Assembly: GCA_023091735.1 (NCBI GenBank)
Contig: JALKBU010000609.1
Location: 1 to 31,036, forward strand
DNA from: Trichomonas tenax
Taxonomy: Eukaryota; Parabasalia; Trichomonadida; Trichomonadidae
Direction: 5' to 3'
Length of the DNA stretch: 31,036 nt
Position 1 is the first letter of the stretch. Each line of letters starts with the position of its first letter. The position numbers and the translations under genes are program-made. The notes under the pieces are model-generated. The model was not told where the DNA came from. It saw only the letters and a program-made list of their open reading frames with translations, and ran no database searches. Shown here one piece after another: positions 8,225 to 18,900 of this stretch.

Positions 8225-8798
8225 GATTTACTGGGCGGTTTCTTTCAAATTAGAGAAAAGTGACAAATAAAATGAACATATCTCACTTTTTTCGACATAT
8301 TCTTTCTATTTAGCATTCCATGTGTAATAATAATTTCGTATTTTTGAAATTAATTCCATTTTTTCTCGAAAACTACTCGATTGACAACCCATTATTTTTT
8401 GTTGCTTATATAAAGAACATATTGGTAATCATATTAACACAATAAAATAAAAAATAGTTAAGAAATTAATACAAAATGACTTAATTCCTTGATGAATAAA
8501 ATGCACTATGTTACTCTAATCCAGATTTATGCTGAAGTGAGGTATAAATGGAACATTTCAATTATTAAAACAAAAGCTGATTTTCTAGACATGAGCTGAG
8601 ATTTAGCGAGAAACCATATATAGACTTTTTCATTTCAAAACCTCGAGACATGGATCAACACAATAAAAAAAATTGCAAATATTTTCATCAATTTGAGGCT
8701 TTATACAAAGATCTTTGAGTACGATGTTAGCAAAGATGAAAAGTGATTATAAATAAGTAAGTATGTCAATAAAGTAAAAATCCTAAGATTTTTGTATT
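8225..8798. other. Intergenic region with AAAAGTGAC boxes near ARPC4
   Basis: This is the ARPC4 upstream region and the 3' side of the acidic unknown gene. AAAAGTGAC occurs at 8256-8264 (opposite to ARPC4), and a TCTCACTTTTTT stretch at 8281-8292 gives the same box, with final A for C, in the sense of ARPC4. No further gene is visible. Confidence 0.5.
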
Positions 8799-9920
8799 TT
8801 ACTGCCGTTGAATTTCAATCGAATATAGGTCCTCTTCAGTTTCTTCTTCGGTGTACACTTCTACCGAGTATAGATTTTCTTCATCATCTTTATTAGTATC
8901 ATCTCCAACCATTGTCATTATCTGTTCGACGTATCTGTCTGCGTAAAGGTCCTCTGGATCAGCGTCGACGAACTCAGCCTCTTCTGGATCGCAAGAGACG
9001 AGTACTTCGACCTCAGTCAAATCTTCTTCTTCATCATCGAAGAGTGGCGGTGGCTCCTCATAGCCGAGTCTCCACTTAGCCAGGCATGTGGACTTAGGGT
9101 ACAACTTGCTTGGATGGATATTCTCAAACTCAACAATTGGTCGTGGATTGTCATCGATTGTCTCTCCGACGATCTGGCTGAGTGTTGGATCGAGTTCTGG
9201 GTGCATAGCCTTGAGCTGTTCGTTGTAGATGTAGTCGAGCTCATTCTGGAGCTCGTAGAAGAATGAATCATGAAGGTACTCGTGGAAATCGATCTTTGTA
9301 GCATCTCCGCGAAGTTGTCTCGTTTCACTCATCTCTGTAGAGTCAGCCTTTGTCTCCAAAACAGTCGATGGTGGTGGCGCTGTGCCATCGTAGAAATCAT
9401 CACCTGTCTCGTGTTTGACGAATCTTTTGCCAACTTTTGTCTCAGAGAACTTCGCTTCCAAGCCGAGGTCACCTAAGATATTCTTCTCATCTCTTGTCTC
9501 AGTCTTTTCCGTTGTGTTTTCTGTTTTCTGCTTAGAATCGCCGTGTTTAGATTTCTTGTTTGTCGATGTTGTGTTTTCTGTTGGCTGCACAGACCTCTCC
9601 TTGTTGTGGTGGCCGTGCTTGCCGTCCTTCGTCGAGTTGTTGCGCTTCGGTGAGTTATTTGTCATTTCAGTGTTTGTGCTTGTTTGCTGTGTGAGTGTTG
9701 TTAAGTCGGCTGTTTCGACCGGAACAACGCTAACCTCGGCGTATGTGAACTTTGTTTCGTTATTTTGCGTATTTCTGCTGCTATGTGTGTGAACATGCTG
9801 ATGAGGCTTCGGAACGCCGTTCTCGTCGAACTCCCTCGGCTTCTTTACGCGAATCCTCATTTTCTGCGGTTCCTCATTTCCATCGCGACGAGAATGATGC
9901 TTTTTCGAATTCTCGCTCAT
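8799..9920 (-). CDS. Uncharacterised acidic low-complexity protein
   Basis: The 373-aa product is taken from the ATG at 9918-9920 (MSENSKKHHSRRD); the open frame extends nine codons upstream only to a GTG. Residues 1-60 are basic and His-rich. Residues 60-170 are Thr/Asn/Lys-rich low complexity (many TENTTE-type runs). About 200-290 looks folded (FHEYLHDSFFYELQNELDYI and LYPKSTCLAKWRLGYEEPPPL). The last 90 residues are very acidic and contain two short related units, EENLYSVEV and EEDLYSIEI. I recognise no family. The charge pattern would fit a chaperone, scaffold or nuclear protein, but this is not evidence of function. Codon use is similar to that of the neighbouring highly expressed genes, so it is probably a real, expressed gene. 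Confidence 0.75.
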   Translation of the reverse strand: MSENSKKHHSRRDGNEEPQKMRIRVKKPREFDENGVPKPHQHVHTHSSRNTQNNETKFTYAEVSVVPVETADLTTLTQQTSTNTEMTNNSPKRNNSTKDGKHGHHNKERSVQPTENTTSTNKKSKHGDSKQKTENTTEKTETRDEKNILGDLGLEAKFSETKVGKRFVKHETGDDFYDGTAPPPSTVLETKADSTEMSETRQLRGDATKIDFHEYLHDSFFYELQNELDYIYNEQLKAMHPELDPTLSQIVGETIDDNPRPIVEFENIHPSKLYPKSTCLAKWRLGYEEPPPLFDDEEEDLTEVEVLVSCDPEEAEFVDADPEDLYADRYVEQIMTMVGDDTNKDDEENLYSVEVYTEEETEEDLYSIEIQRQ

Positions 9921-11331
9921 TGAAAATTTACTTGATTCAGTTAACACGTGATCTCAAATTTCTCTTACAAAAACGGCTATCTTTACAAAAAGTGATAATC
10001 TCTTACAATGAACTTTTTTTCATATCTCTATCTACCGCGCTTCAGGAACTAGTATTCTGTCGCCATCCTTCATACACCTATGTAATTGATAATTCATCCA
10101 TTACATCGCATGTTGTCGCTTATTATATTGTATCAAATTTTCAATATTATGCTTGAGTTAATCGAAATCCTTCTCAACATCCAAAACTAGTAATTTCATA
10201 TCAAGTAATATAATACTTGGTATACATTATCCATCATTTATATTTCGCGAAATTTCAATATTTTGTATTTCAGAGCCAATTATCTTCATCTTATCTGAGA
10301 CAAAACGATCAAAATATAAACAGAAAATTTAATCATATGTTATCGCTTATATAATTTCGACGACAAAAATAATTTAGAATTCAACACTAATAATTATCTC
10401 CACTCATATACAAATATCGAGAAATTTTATTTATTTTACTCATTGCTATGAGTTATCATATGAATTTCTCATTTTGTATATTTTATCTATATTTTCAAAG
10501 CATATCTAATAAGTAGAAGGCAATTAAATAACGAAAGAATATATTTAATCGAACTTCAATCATACATTGTCGTTGAAATTTATATTTCAATATATGAAAA
10601 TATGAAAGTCATGAGCTTATTATGAAGTCAATGTACGTCGCATGAGAATGCTTTTAAGTTCTTCTTCGAAATAACTCGATCAGAGCATAGTTTAATCTGT
10701 CGAAATAAAATGTATAAAGGATAATCATGGATAATTTGTAAATTACTCGACACCTGTCAGAGGTTTTGTTATAAGTTGAGATTCTCGTCTGTTAATTTTG
10801 AATGTGTATTGAACAACTATTGAAATTATATGTTTTTGATGCCGAATGAAAGCCTATTAAAGCAACTAAGATTATGATATCGACTGAAAGTAGATAAACT
10901 GCACGAATTCATTTTAGAAAACTAATTAAGTTTCAAACGTTCTCCAAATAATAAGTTTTTCGAATAAAGAACACCAGAAAACAAATACTCATTGTGTGTT
11001 CAATAGAATAGGTCTGTGAAATTCCAATATTATCTATAAAAGATTAGACAGTCCATGTCGAGTGAAAAAAATGAAAGGTAACCTATCGATTTTTGTGTTT
11101 GTATATTAGCGACAACTAATATAGTCTACTATGGATTATTTTATTTTCGATTTTAAAACAGAAATGAGAGTAAAAAGATAAAAATTATAAAAAGAAAACC
11201 TAAAAATCAAAATTGTTTGATTGACTTCACTTTTTCCACGGACTTACTTCTTTGGATATAAAGGAATTCATCTACGAAGGACTAAAGAAGCGGGAAAAGT
11301 TAAGACGATAAAACCGTAGTTTATTTCACAA
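9921..11331. other. Divergent intergenic region of 1.4 kb
   Basis: This lies between the acidic protein gene (minus) and the coronin gene (plus). AAAAAGTGATA at 9987-9997 and TTCACTTTTT at 11226-11235 are the recurrent promoter-like box, each within about 100 bp of one start codon. TTTATTTCACAAATG directly before the coronin start contains TCACA, an initiator-like match. I see no gene, tRNA or ordered repeat in the middle. Confidence 0.5.
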
Positions 11332-13827
11332 ATGTATCCAGGAATCTCCGGCGCTTTTGTTCCAGACCGCAAAATGGTCGACGTCGATGTGAGGAAGGAG
11401 GAGAACATACTCGAGATGTCTCCGAAACTTGCTGCTTGCGCGTCAAATGGCAATGACGCTAAAGTCACAGTCTTTCCGGTTGAAAGCCTGCCAAAATTCG
11501 GTCTCTACCAGCCCCGCATTAAATCCACTGGCGGATCGATCACTGGCGTTCAATGGGCACCATTTGAGCCGAATTTGATTTTCGTTGGAACAAGTGGCGG
11601 CGATATCACCGCTTGGGAAATACCAGAAAATGGCCTTACATGTGATCTCACAAAGCCAATCGCAAAGTACGACGCTGGCTGCGAAGTTAAATCAATGTCT
11701 GTCCACCCAACAGCCAAAACACTCCTCGCAGCAGGCCTCCGCAACGGCCACGTCGTCATTCTCGACAGAAGCCTCAATGTCGTCGCTGATCTCGAACATA
11801 CTCGTCCAATCAACGCTGTCAGCTGGTCATACGACGGCAAATACATCTACGCACTCCACGTCGATATGCTTATGAGAATCTGGGATGTCAGGAAGAAGGA
11901 AATCGTCGTTGAGAAGAAATTAATCAACTCTCGCGCTGTCGCTAACCTTGAGGCCCTTCCAGGCGGCAAGGTTATCGTCTCCTACAACGAGAAGAAGCAG
12001 GAAGTCCGCATTCTCAACCATCAGCTCGAGGAAGTCGCATCTCGCACATTCGAGACAGCTGCCTTCCCACTCAGACTCCGCTACCACTTCACAAACTTGC
12101 TTATTGCCCACACATGCAAGGCTAACACAATCAAGTTCTTAGACGCTAAGGATCTCTCTGACGTTTGCGAGTTCTCTAACCCAGATATGATCTTTGGTGT
12201 TGCACCAGAAATCACAAAGCCAGACCCAGACGCCAACAAGGTTATGGAGCTCACAGTCACACTCGCTGGAAACTGCGTCCAGCACCTCGTCTTGACAATC
12301 CCAGAGAGCAAGCTCCCAATCAAGTTCCCACCAATGCCAATCCTTGAAACAGAGCTCACTGCTGAGCAGTACATGGGCGGCCAGGACTTCGAACTCAAGA
12401 CACTCAACTTGTCACCAACAGTCAAGGAGGAGGAAGTCAAGGAAGAAGAGGCCAAGGAGGAAGTCGTCCAGCTCGTCACACGCTACCGCTACCTCAACGC
12501 TGAGAGCGACCCACCAAGCAAGTACTACACACACCTCCCAGTCGGCATCATCCCGAACATGGAGTTCAACGAAATCATCTGCAACGGCAAGCAGTTCGCT
12601 TTCATCGGCCAGGGTAACCCATCCCCAATTTGCTTCCAGCCAATGGATAAGGCCCAGCGTTACCCAGTCAACGCTCCAGTCATCAAAGATCCACACAAGG
12701 GTGCCGTCTCGTTCATCACATACTCTCCACACAACCCGAACCTCCTTATGTCTGCTGGTGATGATGGCAAGATCAAGCTTTGGGATGTTCCAGACGTTCT
12801 TACAAAGGACATCACAGAGGAGAAGCTTTGTCTTCAGATGCCAAAGCGGGTTGGCCTTGCTAAGTTCTCTGAGGCCGTCAGAAACCTCGTCCTCGCTACA
12901 TGCATGACACCAGATATCGCTATTTGGGATCTTAACCGTGAGCAGCAGATCCGCAGCTTCCGCAAGTTCTGCCCATCTATCGTTCAGGATGCTGTTTTCG
13001 ATGCATACTCCACAAACATTTACGCAGTCTTCAAGAATGGCACAGTCTCCGTCTTCGACCCAAGAGACAATGATCCAGCAATTCTCACAGGCACATGCCA
13101 CCCAGGCCCACGCCACCGCCGTGTTCTTGACCTTCCAGACTACGGCAGATTCGCTACATTTGGTGCCACCAAGAAGGGATGGCGTGAAGTCTCCATCTGG
13201 GATCCAAAGAACCTCTCTCAGCCACTCAAGACAGTCGAACTCGATACACAGACATCCCCATTACTCCCAATGTACGAAGAAGGCTCCGGCATCATCTACA
13301 TCGGTGGTAAGGGTGATGGCAACGTTCCATTCGTCGAGCTTTGCACAGATGACAGAATCATCGCTTCCATTGGCCAGTACGAGTCCGCTGAACCAGAGCG
13401 CGGTCTTTGCCTTGTCCCACGTAAGTACCTCGATATCAAGTCCGTCGAAATCTCCAGAATGCTCAAGCTTTCTACCGAGTCAATGCGTGCACTTAGATGG
13501 AGAACACCACGTAACCGCCAGGAGTACTTCCAGGATGACATCTACGGCCCAGCTAGAGATACATCTACCCCACTCATGGAAGTTATGGATTGGGAAGCCA
13601 AGCAGACAGATATGTTCCCAACACTCAACATCCAGCCAGAGGGTATGATGAAGCTCTCCGACGCAGCCCCGCTTGTCAAGCAGGCTGTCAAGAAGTGGTC
13701 TCCAGCCCAACAGGCCGAAGAGGAGCTCAGGAACAAGAAGCTCACAATCGATGATTACGTCGCTATGGCTCCAAAGATCTCAACAGAATCCGATGATGAG
13801 AAGGAAGAGGACAGCGACAGCTGGTAA
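11332..13827 (+). CDS. Coronin-7/POD-1-like double-propeller coronin
   Basis: Actin-associated coronin of the long (coronin 7, POD-1) type. The 831-aa product carries two WD40 propellers. The first spans about 25-330 (VQWAPFEPNLIFVGTSGGDITAWEIPENGL is the classic coronin repeat 1). A KEEEVKEEEAKEE linker follows at about 363-375, and the second propeller spans about 390-700 (YSPHNPNLLMSAGDDGKIKLWDVPD; then IIYIGGKGDGNVPFVEL, the coronin GKGD motif). A coronin C-terminal extension follows (PERGLCLVPRKYLDIKSVEISR; YFQDDIYGPARDT). The last residues are acidic and end in Trp (EEDSDSW), like the Arp2/3-binding acidic tails of WASP and coronin 7. No terminal coiled coil is present, as expected for this class. 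Family members act in Golgi traffic and phagocytosis. The very strong codon bias suggests high expression. Confidence 0.88.
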   Translation: MYPGISGAFVPDRKMVDVDVRKEENILEMSPKLAACASNGNDAKVTVFPVESLPKFGLYQPRIKSTGGSITGVQWAPFEPNLIFVGTSGGDITAWEIPENGLTCDLTKPIAKYDAGCEVKSMSVHPTAKTLLAAGLRNGHVVILDRSLNVVADLEHTRPINAVSWSYDGKYIYALHVDMLMRIWDVRKKEIVVEKKLINSRAVANLEALPGGKVIVSYNEKKQEVRILNHQLEEVASRTFETAAFPLRLRYHFTNLLIAHTCKANTIKFLDAKDLSDVCEFSNPDMIFGVAPEITKPDPDANKVMELTVTLAGNCVQHLVLTIPESKLPIKFPPMPILETELTAEQYMGGQDFELKTLNLSPTVKEEEVKEEEAKEEVVQLVTRYRYLNAESDPPSKYYTHLPVGIIPNMEFNEIICNGKQFAFIGQGNPSPICFQPMDKAQRYPVNAPVIKDPHKGAVSFITYSPHNPNLLMSAGDDGKIKLWDVPDVLTKDITEEKLCLQMPKRVGLAKFSEAVRNLVLATCMTPDIAIWDLNREQQIRSFRKFCPSIVQDAVFDAYSTNIYAVFKNGTVSVFDPRDNDPAILTGTCHPGPRHRRVLDLPDYGRFATFGATKKGWREVSIWDPKNLSQPLKTVELDTQTSPLLPMYEEGSGIIYIGGKGDGNVPFVELCTDDRIIASIGQYESAEPERGLCLVPRKYLDIKSVEISRMLKLSTESMRALRWRTPRNRQEYFQDDIYGPARDTSTPLMEVMDWEAKQTDMFPTLNIQPEGMMKLSDAAPLVKQAVKKWSPAQQAEEELRNKKLTIDDYVAMAPKISTESDDEKEEDSDSW

Positions 13828-14626
13828 AGTTTAAAGAAGGTATTTATTCTTTTTGAAATAATAAACGCGTTATCATACTTTTTTAACATCTAAAACGAAA
13901 ACATTATATCACAAAGCAATGTTGCAGGCAATAAAATATTTCATTTGTTTTAAAGGGTGAACCTACGCCCATACGTAAACTTCGAAAAATATATTGCTTG
14001 TTTTAATAGTGATTCACACTACCACCATGATAGAGAGCATGAAATATCAAAAATTATAGAGAAAGGAATTCATAACATCAATATTTGGAAAACTTAATTC
14101 TTTTGGTAATAAAGCAACTAATCTATATTCAACCCAACATAGTGAAGCTTTTGGAAAGATCAAGTTTGAAATTCTCTCATTCGTTCAGTCTAAATGCACG
14201 ATTTTCCTTCTTCGAAAATAGTCATTTCTGAGGTTTACGTATTGGCATACGTTCACACTTAAAATTTCAAAATATGCCACGTAAAATATTACATTTTGCC
14301 ACGTAAAAAATCAATGACTTTTGACATGTAAATATATCTTATGTCATGTAAAATATATTTATGACATGTAAAGTGATAATTGATTCGTTATACAAAAGTA
14401 ACGATAGGGACTAGTAACAGCCATAAATCGCAAAACAGGCATATCTAGGCCAAGCGGAGGGACGAGATAGTTGCAAATTGAGTGAAAATCGTTGCATTTT
14501 GAAAGAAGGAATTGAGTCTGAATTGACAAACGTATTAAAATAACCTTATGTTTTATCTAAAAAATTGAGGGGAAAACGTTGCAAAACTGAAAAACATTGA
14601 GAGATTTACAAAAGTCAAAATTAAAA
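13828..14626. other. Intergenic region with regulatory array
   Basis: This is an 800-bp gap before the three-pass membrane protein gene. The first half shows nothing but a CATACGTAAAC near 13970. The second half holds the box array at 14231-14406 described separately. The last 200 bp before the ATG are A-rich and lack the AAAAGTGAC box, apart from TGTAAAGTGA inside the array. Confidence 0.5.
14231..14406 (+). promoter_or_regulatory. Array of CAYGTAAA boxes plus inverted Myb-like sites
   Basis: Five same-direction boxes start at 14278, 14300 (CACGTAAA), 14325, 14345 and 14365 (CATGTAAA), spaced 22, 25, 20 and 20 bp, close to two helical turns. A related inverted box (GGTTTACGTATTG) starts at 14232. 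Directly after the array, TCGTTA (14385-14390) and TAACGA (14399-14404) form an inverted pair; the latter extends to TAACGATA, the sequence reported as a Myb recognition element in Trichomonas vaginalis. The array ends 220 bp before the membrane-protein start. Function is inferred. Confidence 0.5.
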
Positions 14627-15928
14627 ATGAGTTATAACTCCCCAAAGCTTCTTAACGAGGATATTTTCATCTTCTACGGCGTTATCTTTGGCATTGCTGG
14701 AATCTTTATCATAATGAACCTTATTGCTTACTGCGTCTGCCGCAGCAGGTCGAAGTTCTACACACCCTGGTACCTGCTCCTCGTTTCCATTATACTCAAC
14801 GTGCTTTGGTGCATTATTGCCATAGGAATATTCTGTCTCGCCACTTCTACATATCCTAATGGAGAAATCGTTAACATTTTTTCTGGTATCCCGCCCGAGG
14901 CATTTCTGATGATTTTTCCGCCACTGATCTTCATTATAGGCCTCAACGCGTTATTTTTCTTGCGCACAAATAAACTTGGTAAAAAAGGATTAGAATTAAC
15001 GGAGCTTGGCCTAATCAGGCAGAAAATGTTCAAGCACTACATGTGCAATTCCTTCATGTTCCAGGATTTTATAAGAAAACAGGCGCATCATTGCGAATAT
15101 AAAGATCCAAACGCGTTTTTCGAAAATAATCCGCCCCTCATCAAAGTTGATGCAGTGAAATTCATCTCCTACACAGCAGCCAGAGCATATGACTTCGTGG
15201 AGTTCGCTACTTGGGACAAAGTCTCTTCAGAGGAAATCGAAATCAAAGGCTTAACTTTCATCAAGCCAGAAGTCGAGCTACAGATGAACGAAGAGCTGCT
15301 GCCGAAGATAGACCAAATGAAGGAGGCTTTGGCAACAAGACTCGGTGGTGGACCATGTGATACAACTGTCAAGACATATATCTACGGCTTCGATGGATAC
15401 GTTGTTGTTGGCTCTAACAGCTGCATGTACAGGTTCCTTAACAACTGCTTTGGAAGCTTCATTCACTTCGTCTCGCACTTTTTCGGGCTTTCTATCTTCA
15501 TCGACAACATCTATCACGCCAAAGCCAAGCTCATCCAGCCAAAGATCGTTCGCAAGGTCTCCACGCAGGGCGACCTCAGATACCAGTACAAGAACGCCAC
15601 ACACGAGGGAGATGGCGAAGATGCAAAAGACATACAGCCATTCCTCCAAGTCCCTCAGATGCGAGCAATGGGGGCTTACTATCACCCTGGATACCATCAG
15701 CAGCCAGGCTATCCAGCACCACCTGGGTACACTCAGCAGCCAGGATACCCACCACAACAAGCAGGATACGTCCAACAAGGCAACCCATACCAGCAACCTC
15801 CTCCTGGATACCCACAGATGGGAAACTATCAGGCACCGCCAGGATACCCACAGCCGTACCCTGTTCAACAGCAACCTCCACAGCAAGGAATCCCTCCTCA
15901 GCAACCTCAGCAGGATGAAAAAATGTAA
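14627..15928 (+). CDS. Three-pass membrane protein with PGY-rich C-terminal tail
   Basis: The 433-aa product is taken from the ATG at 14627 (MSYNSPKLLN); the frame also opens to a TTG ten codons upstream. Membrane segments are seen at about 13-38, 48-72 and 92-112. A cytosolic-looking domain of some 220 residues follows, with no family that I recognise; a hydrophobic stretch at about 279-300 (NCFGSFIHFVSHFFGLSIFI) may touch the membrane. The last 90 residues are a Pro/Gln/Tyr/Gly tail with about seven PGY or PGYP units, like the tails of some annexins, rhodopsins and synaptophysin-type proteins. Such tails bind lipids or self-associate. TAAA overlaps the stop. The next gene begins 39 bp downstream. 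Confidence 0.75.
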   Translation: MSYNSPKLLNEDIFIFYGVIFGIAGIFIIMNLIAYCVCRSRSKFYTPWYLLLVSIILNVLWCIIAIGIFCLATSTYPNGEIVNIFSGIPPEAFLMIFPPLIFIIGLNALFFLRTNKLGKKGLELTELGLIRQKMFKHYMCNSFMFQDFIRKQAHHCEYKDPNAFFENNPPLIKVDAVKFISYTAARAYDFVEFATWDKVSSEEIEIKGLTFIKPEVELQMNEELLPKIDQMKEALATRLGGGPCDTTVKTYIYGFDGYVVVGSNSCMYRFLNNCFGSFIHFVSHFFGLSIFIDNIYHAKAKLIQPKIVRKVSTQGDLRYQYKNATHEGDGEDAKDIQPFLQVPQMRAMGAYYHPGYHQQPGYPAPPGYTQQPGYPPQQAGYVQQGNPYQQPPPGYPQMGNYQAPPGYPQPYPVQQQPPQQGIPPQQPQQDEKM

Positions 15929-15967
15929 ATGCTTTATTTTTTAATCGTTTTAAATTTTTACAATATA

Positions 15968-18900
15968 ATGTCAAATAAAACAATGTACGATGATCTCCAA
16001 ATATCGCTTATTTCGTGGTCGAACATGTCTCTGCCGCATGTGGAGTGCTCCGCTCTCCATACCATCGACTTGTCGAAGAAAAAACTGCGATATTCGTTTT
16101 TGGACGATAAACCTGTATACGGAATCATCGCTTTTGGCTGCTATTCCGGTGAGCTGATCAGATTTTTGATGCTCAGCGGTGATGTGAAGCCCGCTTCTGT
16201 ATCTTTTGCCCATAAATCAAAAATTATCGCGATTGGTGATTGCAATTTTCACAAAAATTCATACGTCATAGCTTCGCTGTCCTTCGATGGATTACTTTGC
16301 CTGTGGTCTGTGCAGGACGGACTCTGCTTGGGCAAATATTCCGGTGTTTTTCCTTCTGGATGCCAATTGATGGCGACATCCGATGAAACTATTGTTATTT
16401 CTGGAAGTTTTCCAAATGTTTACATTTTTAACACTTCTGCTGAAAGTGTTACAAAAATTTTACATCCTCATTACAGTTTTACTGCTGGAATTGGCATTAT
16501 TCCGAGTGGAAAGTGCAAAGTTTTGTTCCTCGTTGATTCAAAAGGCACTGTTACATATGCATCTGTTGATCCAAAAATTGAGCAAACTTCAAAATACCAA
16601 TTACTCGATCCCAACAAGGTCGTTATCAGATCGCTTCCATCACCTTCATTTAAATTCTTGCTCACACTGTACGAAGATTCATTTTCAATCACAGATCTCA
16701 CGGCTGTTGGCTTTCCAAGCATAAGCACACCATACAAAGACTTGAATACCGCCACTTGGATCGATGACTCTACTTTTGGTGTTCTATCTTATTCTGGTTC
16801 ATATACACAATATGAAGTTACCGACAAGTATGATGAAAATGGCGATAAATCGTCAATGGAGGAGGAATACTTCGAAGAGGAGGTCGAAGAAGAAGCTCCT
16901 GAAGCACAATTCGAAGATTATGAAGAAATTTACGATGTAACTAAACATCAACTACAAGAACCAAGTGCTGTCGCATGCCACATCGATTATTTGTACTCAC
17001 AGCTCATGAAAGACCTTTCATATCCAGATGCCGAAATTTTCGGTCGAGATCGCAACGATTTCAACAGTTCATTAGTCACTCTCAAGAAGAACAACCTCCA
17101 CGTCGATGAACTATATACAGCAAAGGGAACCTTCCCGTTTGGGTTTTTGACGAATTTCAAGAAAGAAATCATCGCTGGATTTAATGACACTGTTATTTTC
17201 CTTTCCAACAACTTCGACGAGTTCTCTCTCGGCCAGATGTTCGAGACAGGACCGCGCCGCACGACAGCGCAGTGCTTGAATATCCAGAACAACATGGTGA
17301 AGGAAATCATCGATGGAACAGAAGACGGCTCGATTATCTTCTATGATTTGCACACGCAACAAACACACGTTCAAGAGAATGTCCACAAAGGCCGCATCAA
17401 TGAGATCTGCACATGCGGCAATCATCTGTTCTCAGCTGGTGACGATAACTCATTAGTTGTCACTAATTTAGACACGAAAAAACCTGTCAAAGTTTTTCAA
17501 CACTTCATGTCGAGAATAACGCAGTTTTTGCGTCCTGCTGGAAAGATCAGGAAGCCGTTCTGCGACTACTTGTTCTGTTTGACAGAGTTTGGTGCGATTT
17601 CAGTCATCGACATCAATCAGTGCGAAAACGTCTTCAACATGACAGGACACGACGGCGATGTCACGTCAATCATGATTCATCCGCTGTCTGGAATGCTCAT
17701 CGTCAACGCCAAATTGCTGTTCTTCTGGTCCCTCCATTCAGGTAACCTCGAGAGTATCCTCAGGGGCAACAGAAAAGAGATATATCTGAAAGACGCTGAA
17801 AGAAACAACATCGCTGTTAAACCAATACAAGATTTCGTTAACGGTGTTGTTTATGAACAATTATTGTTCGGTGGGAACTCTCTTCGCGTCATTGACGTCA
17901 ACATTAAGACTGTCTCCAACCAGATCCACAACTATTTACTCGATAGCGCTGGAAAAGACTTGAAGACGATGATCGCAAACTTCCCGAACTTAGGTTTGAT
18001 GACAGAAGTTTTCTCAACATTCGTTTGCGACTTCCTGAAGAAAGAAACAGGAAAAGATTACGGACATTATTTCAACATATGCTTCGTCGGCGATTCACGT
18101 GTTCACACAGTAAATCTCATCAAACAACGCAGTCACAACGATATTTGGACATTCTCGAGCGAAGTTTCATCGATGATTCTCGCAATGAGAATTTTGCTTT
18201 CGATCGCTATGAGAGTGCATCCAGACCTCAGAGACTTAATGGACAGACTCATCAATGAGCATACAATCAACATTTCATCGCAAATCAAGCATTTCAAGAA
18301 TCCGAACATCAAATCATTGTTCAAGTATTTCATGAACTGCGGTCCGATTATCATCAACTATTTCATGGAAATGATCGAGTTGTATCCATCAGAAGTCAGA
18401 AGGAAATGGATGTCCTATCTCATGTACGTCGAGGGAGTCACTTCATACAGACACGACTTGATTGCGACTGCTTGGGTCGGCGTTGCAACAACGCTTTTGC
18501 AGCACATGTCAGATAACGAACTCAAAGTCATTGTTGACCGTGCGGAGAGATTAGTCATCGAGCGCGAAGGCAGCGAGTACAAGAAATTCATTCCAGAGGT
18601 TCTCTACAGATGCGTTGAGAAGTTCAGAGATGTTCCGGGTGTCTCAGACAAACTCATTAAGATCCTCATCACTTCAGAGTATTCATCGAACATGGATTTG
18701 AGCCGTTTGTTCGCTTCAGCGCCAATAGGATTTTTGATGAGCATCAGGGCGATGTCCAGTGAAGGAAAGGACGACTTGGCGAAGAGATTGATCGATGTCG
18801 TCATCAATCACATTCTCCAGGAGAAAGTTAGAGATGACATTTTGTTCCAGATGATTCAGACAATTATAGGATGCTCCAAAGAGAAGCTTATAGACCACAT

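Noticed and set aside
12412..13116. 234-codon antisense frame in the coronin gene
   Set aside because: Shadow of the strong codon bias of the coronin coding strand; no domain visible.
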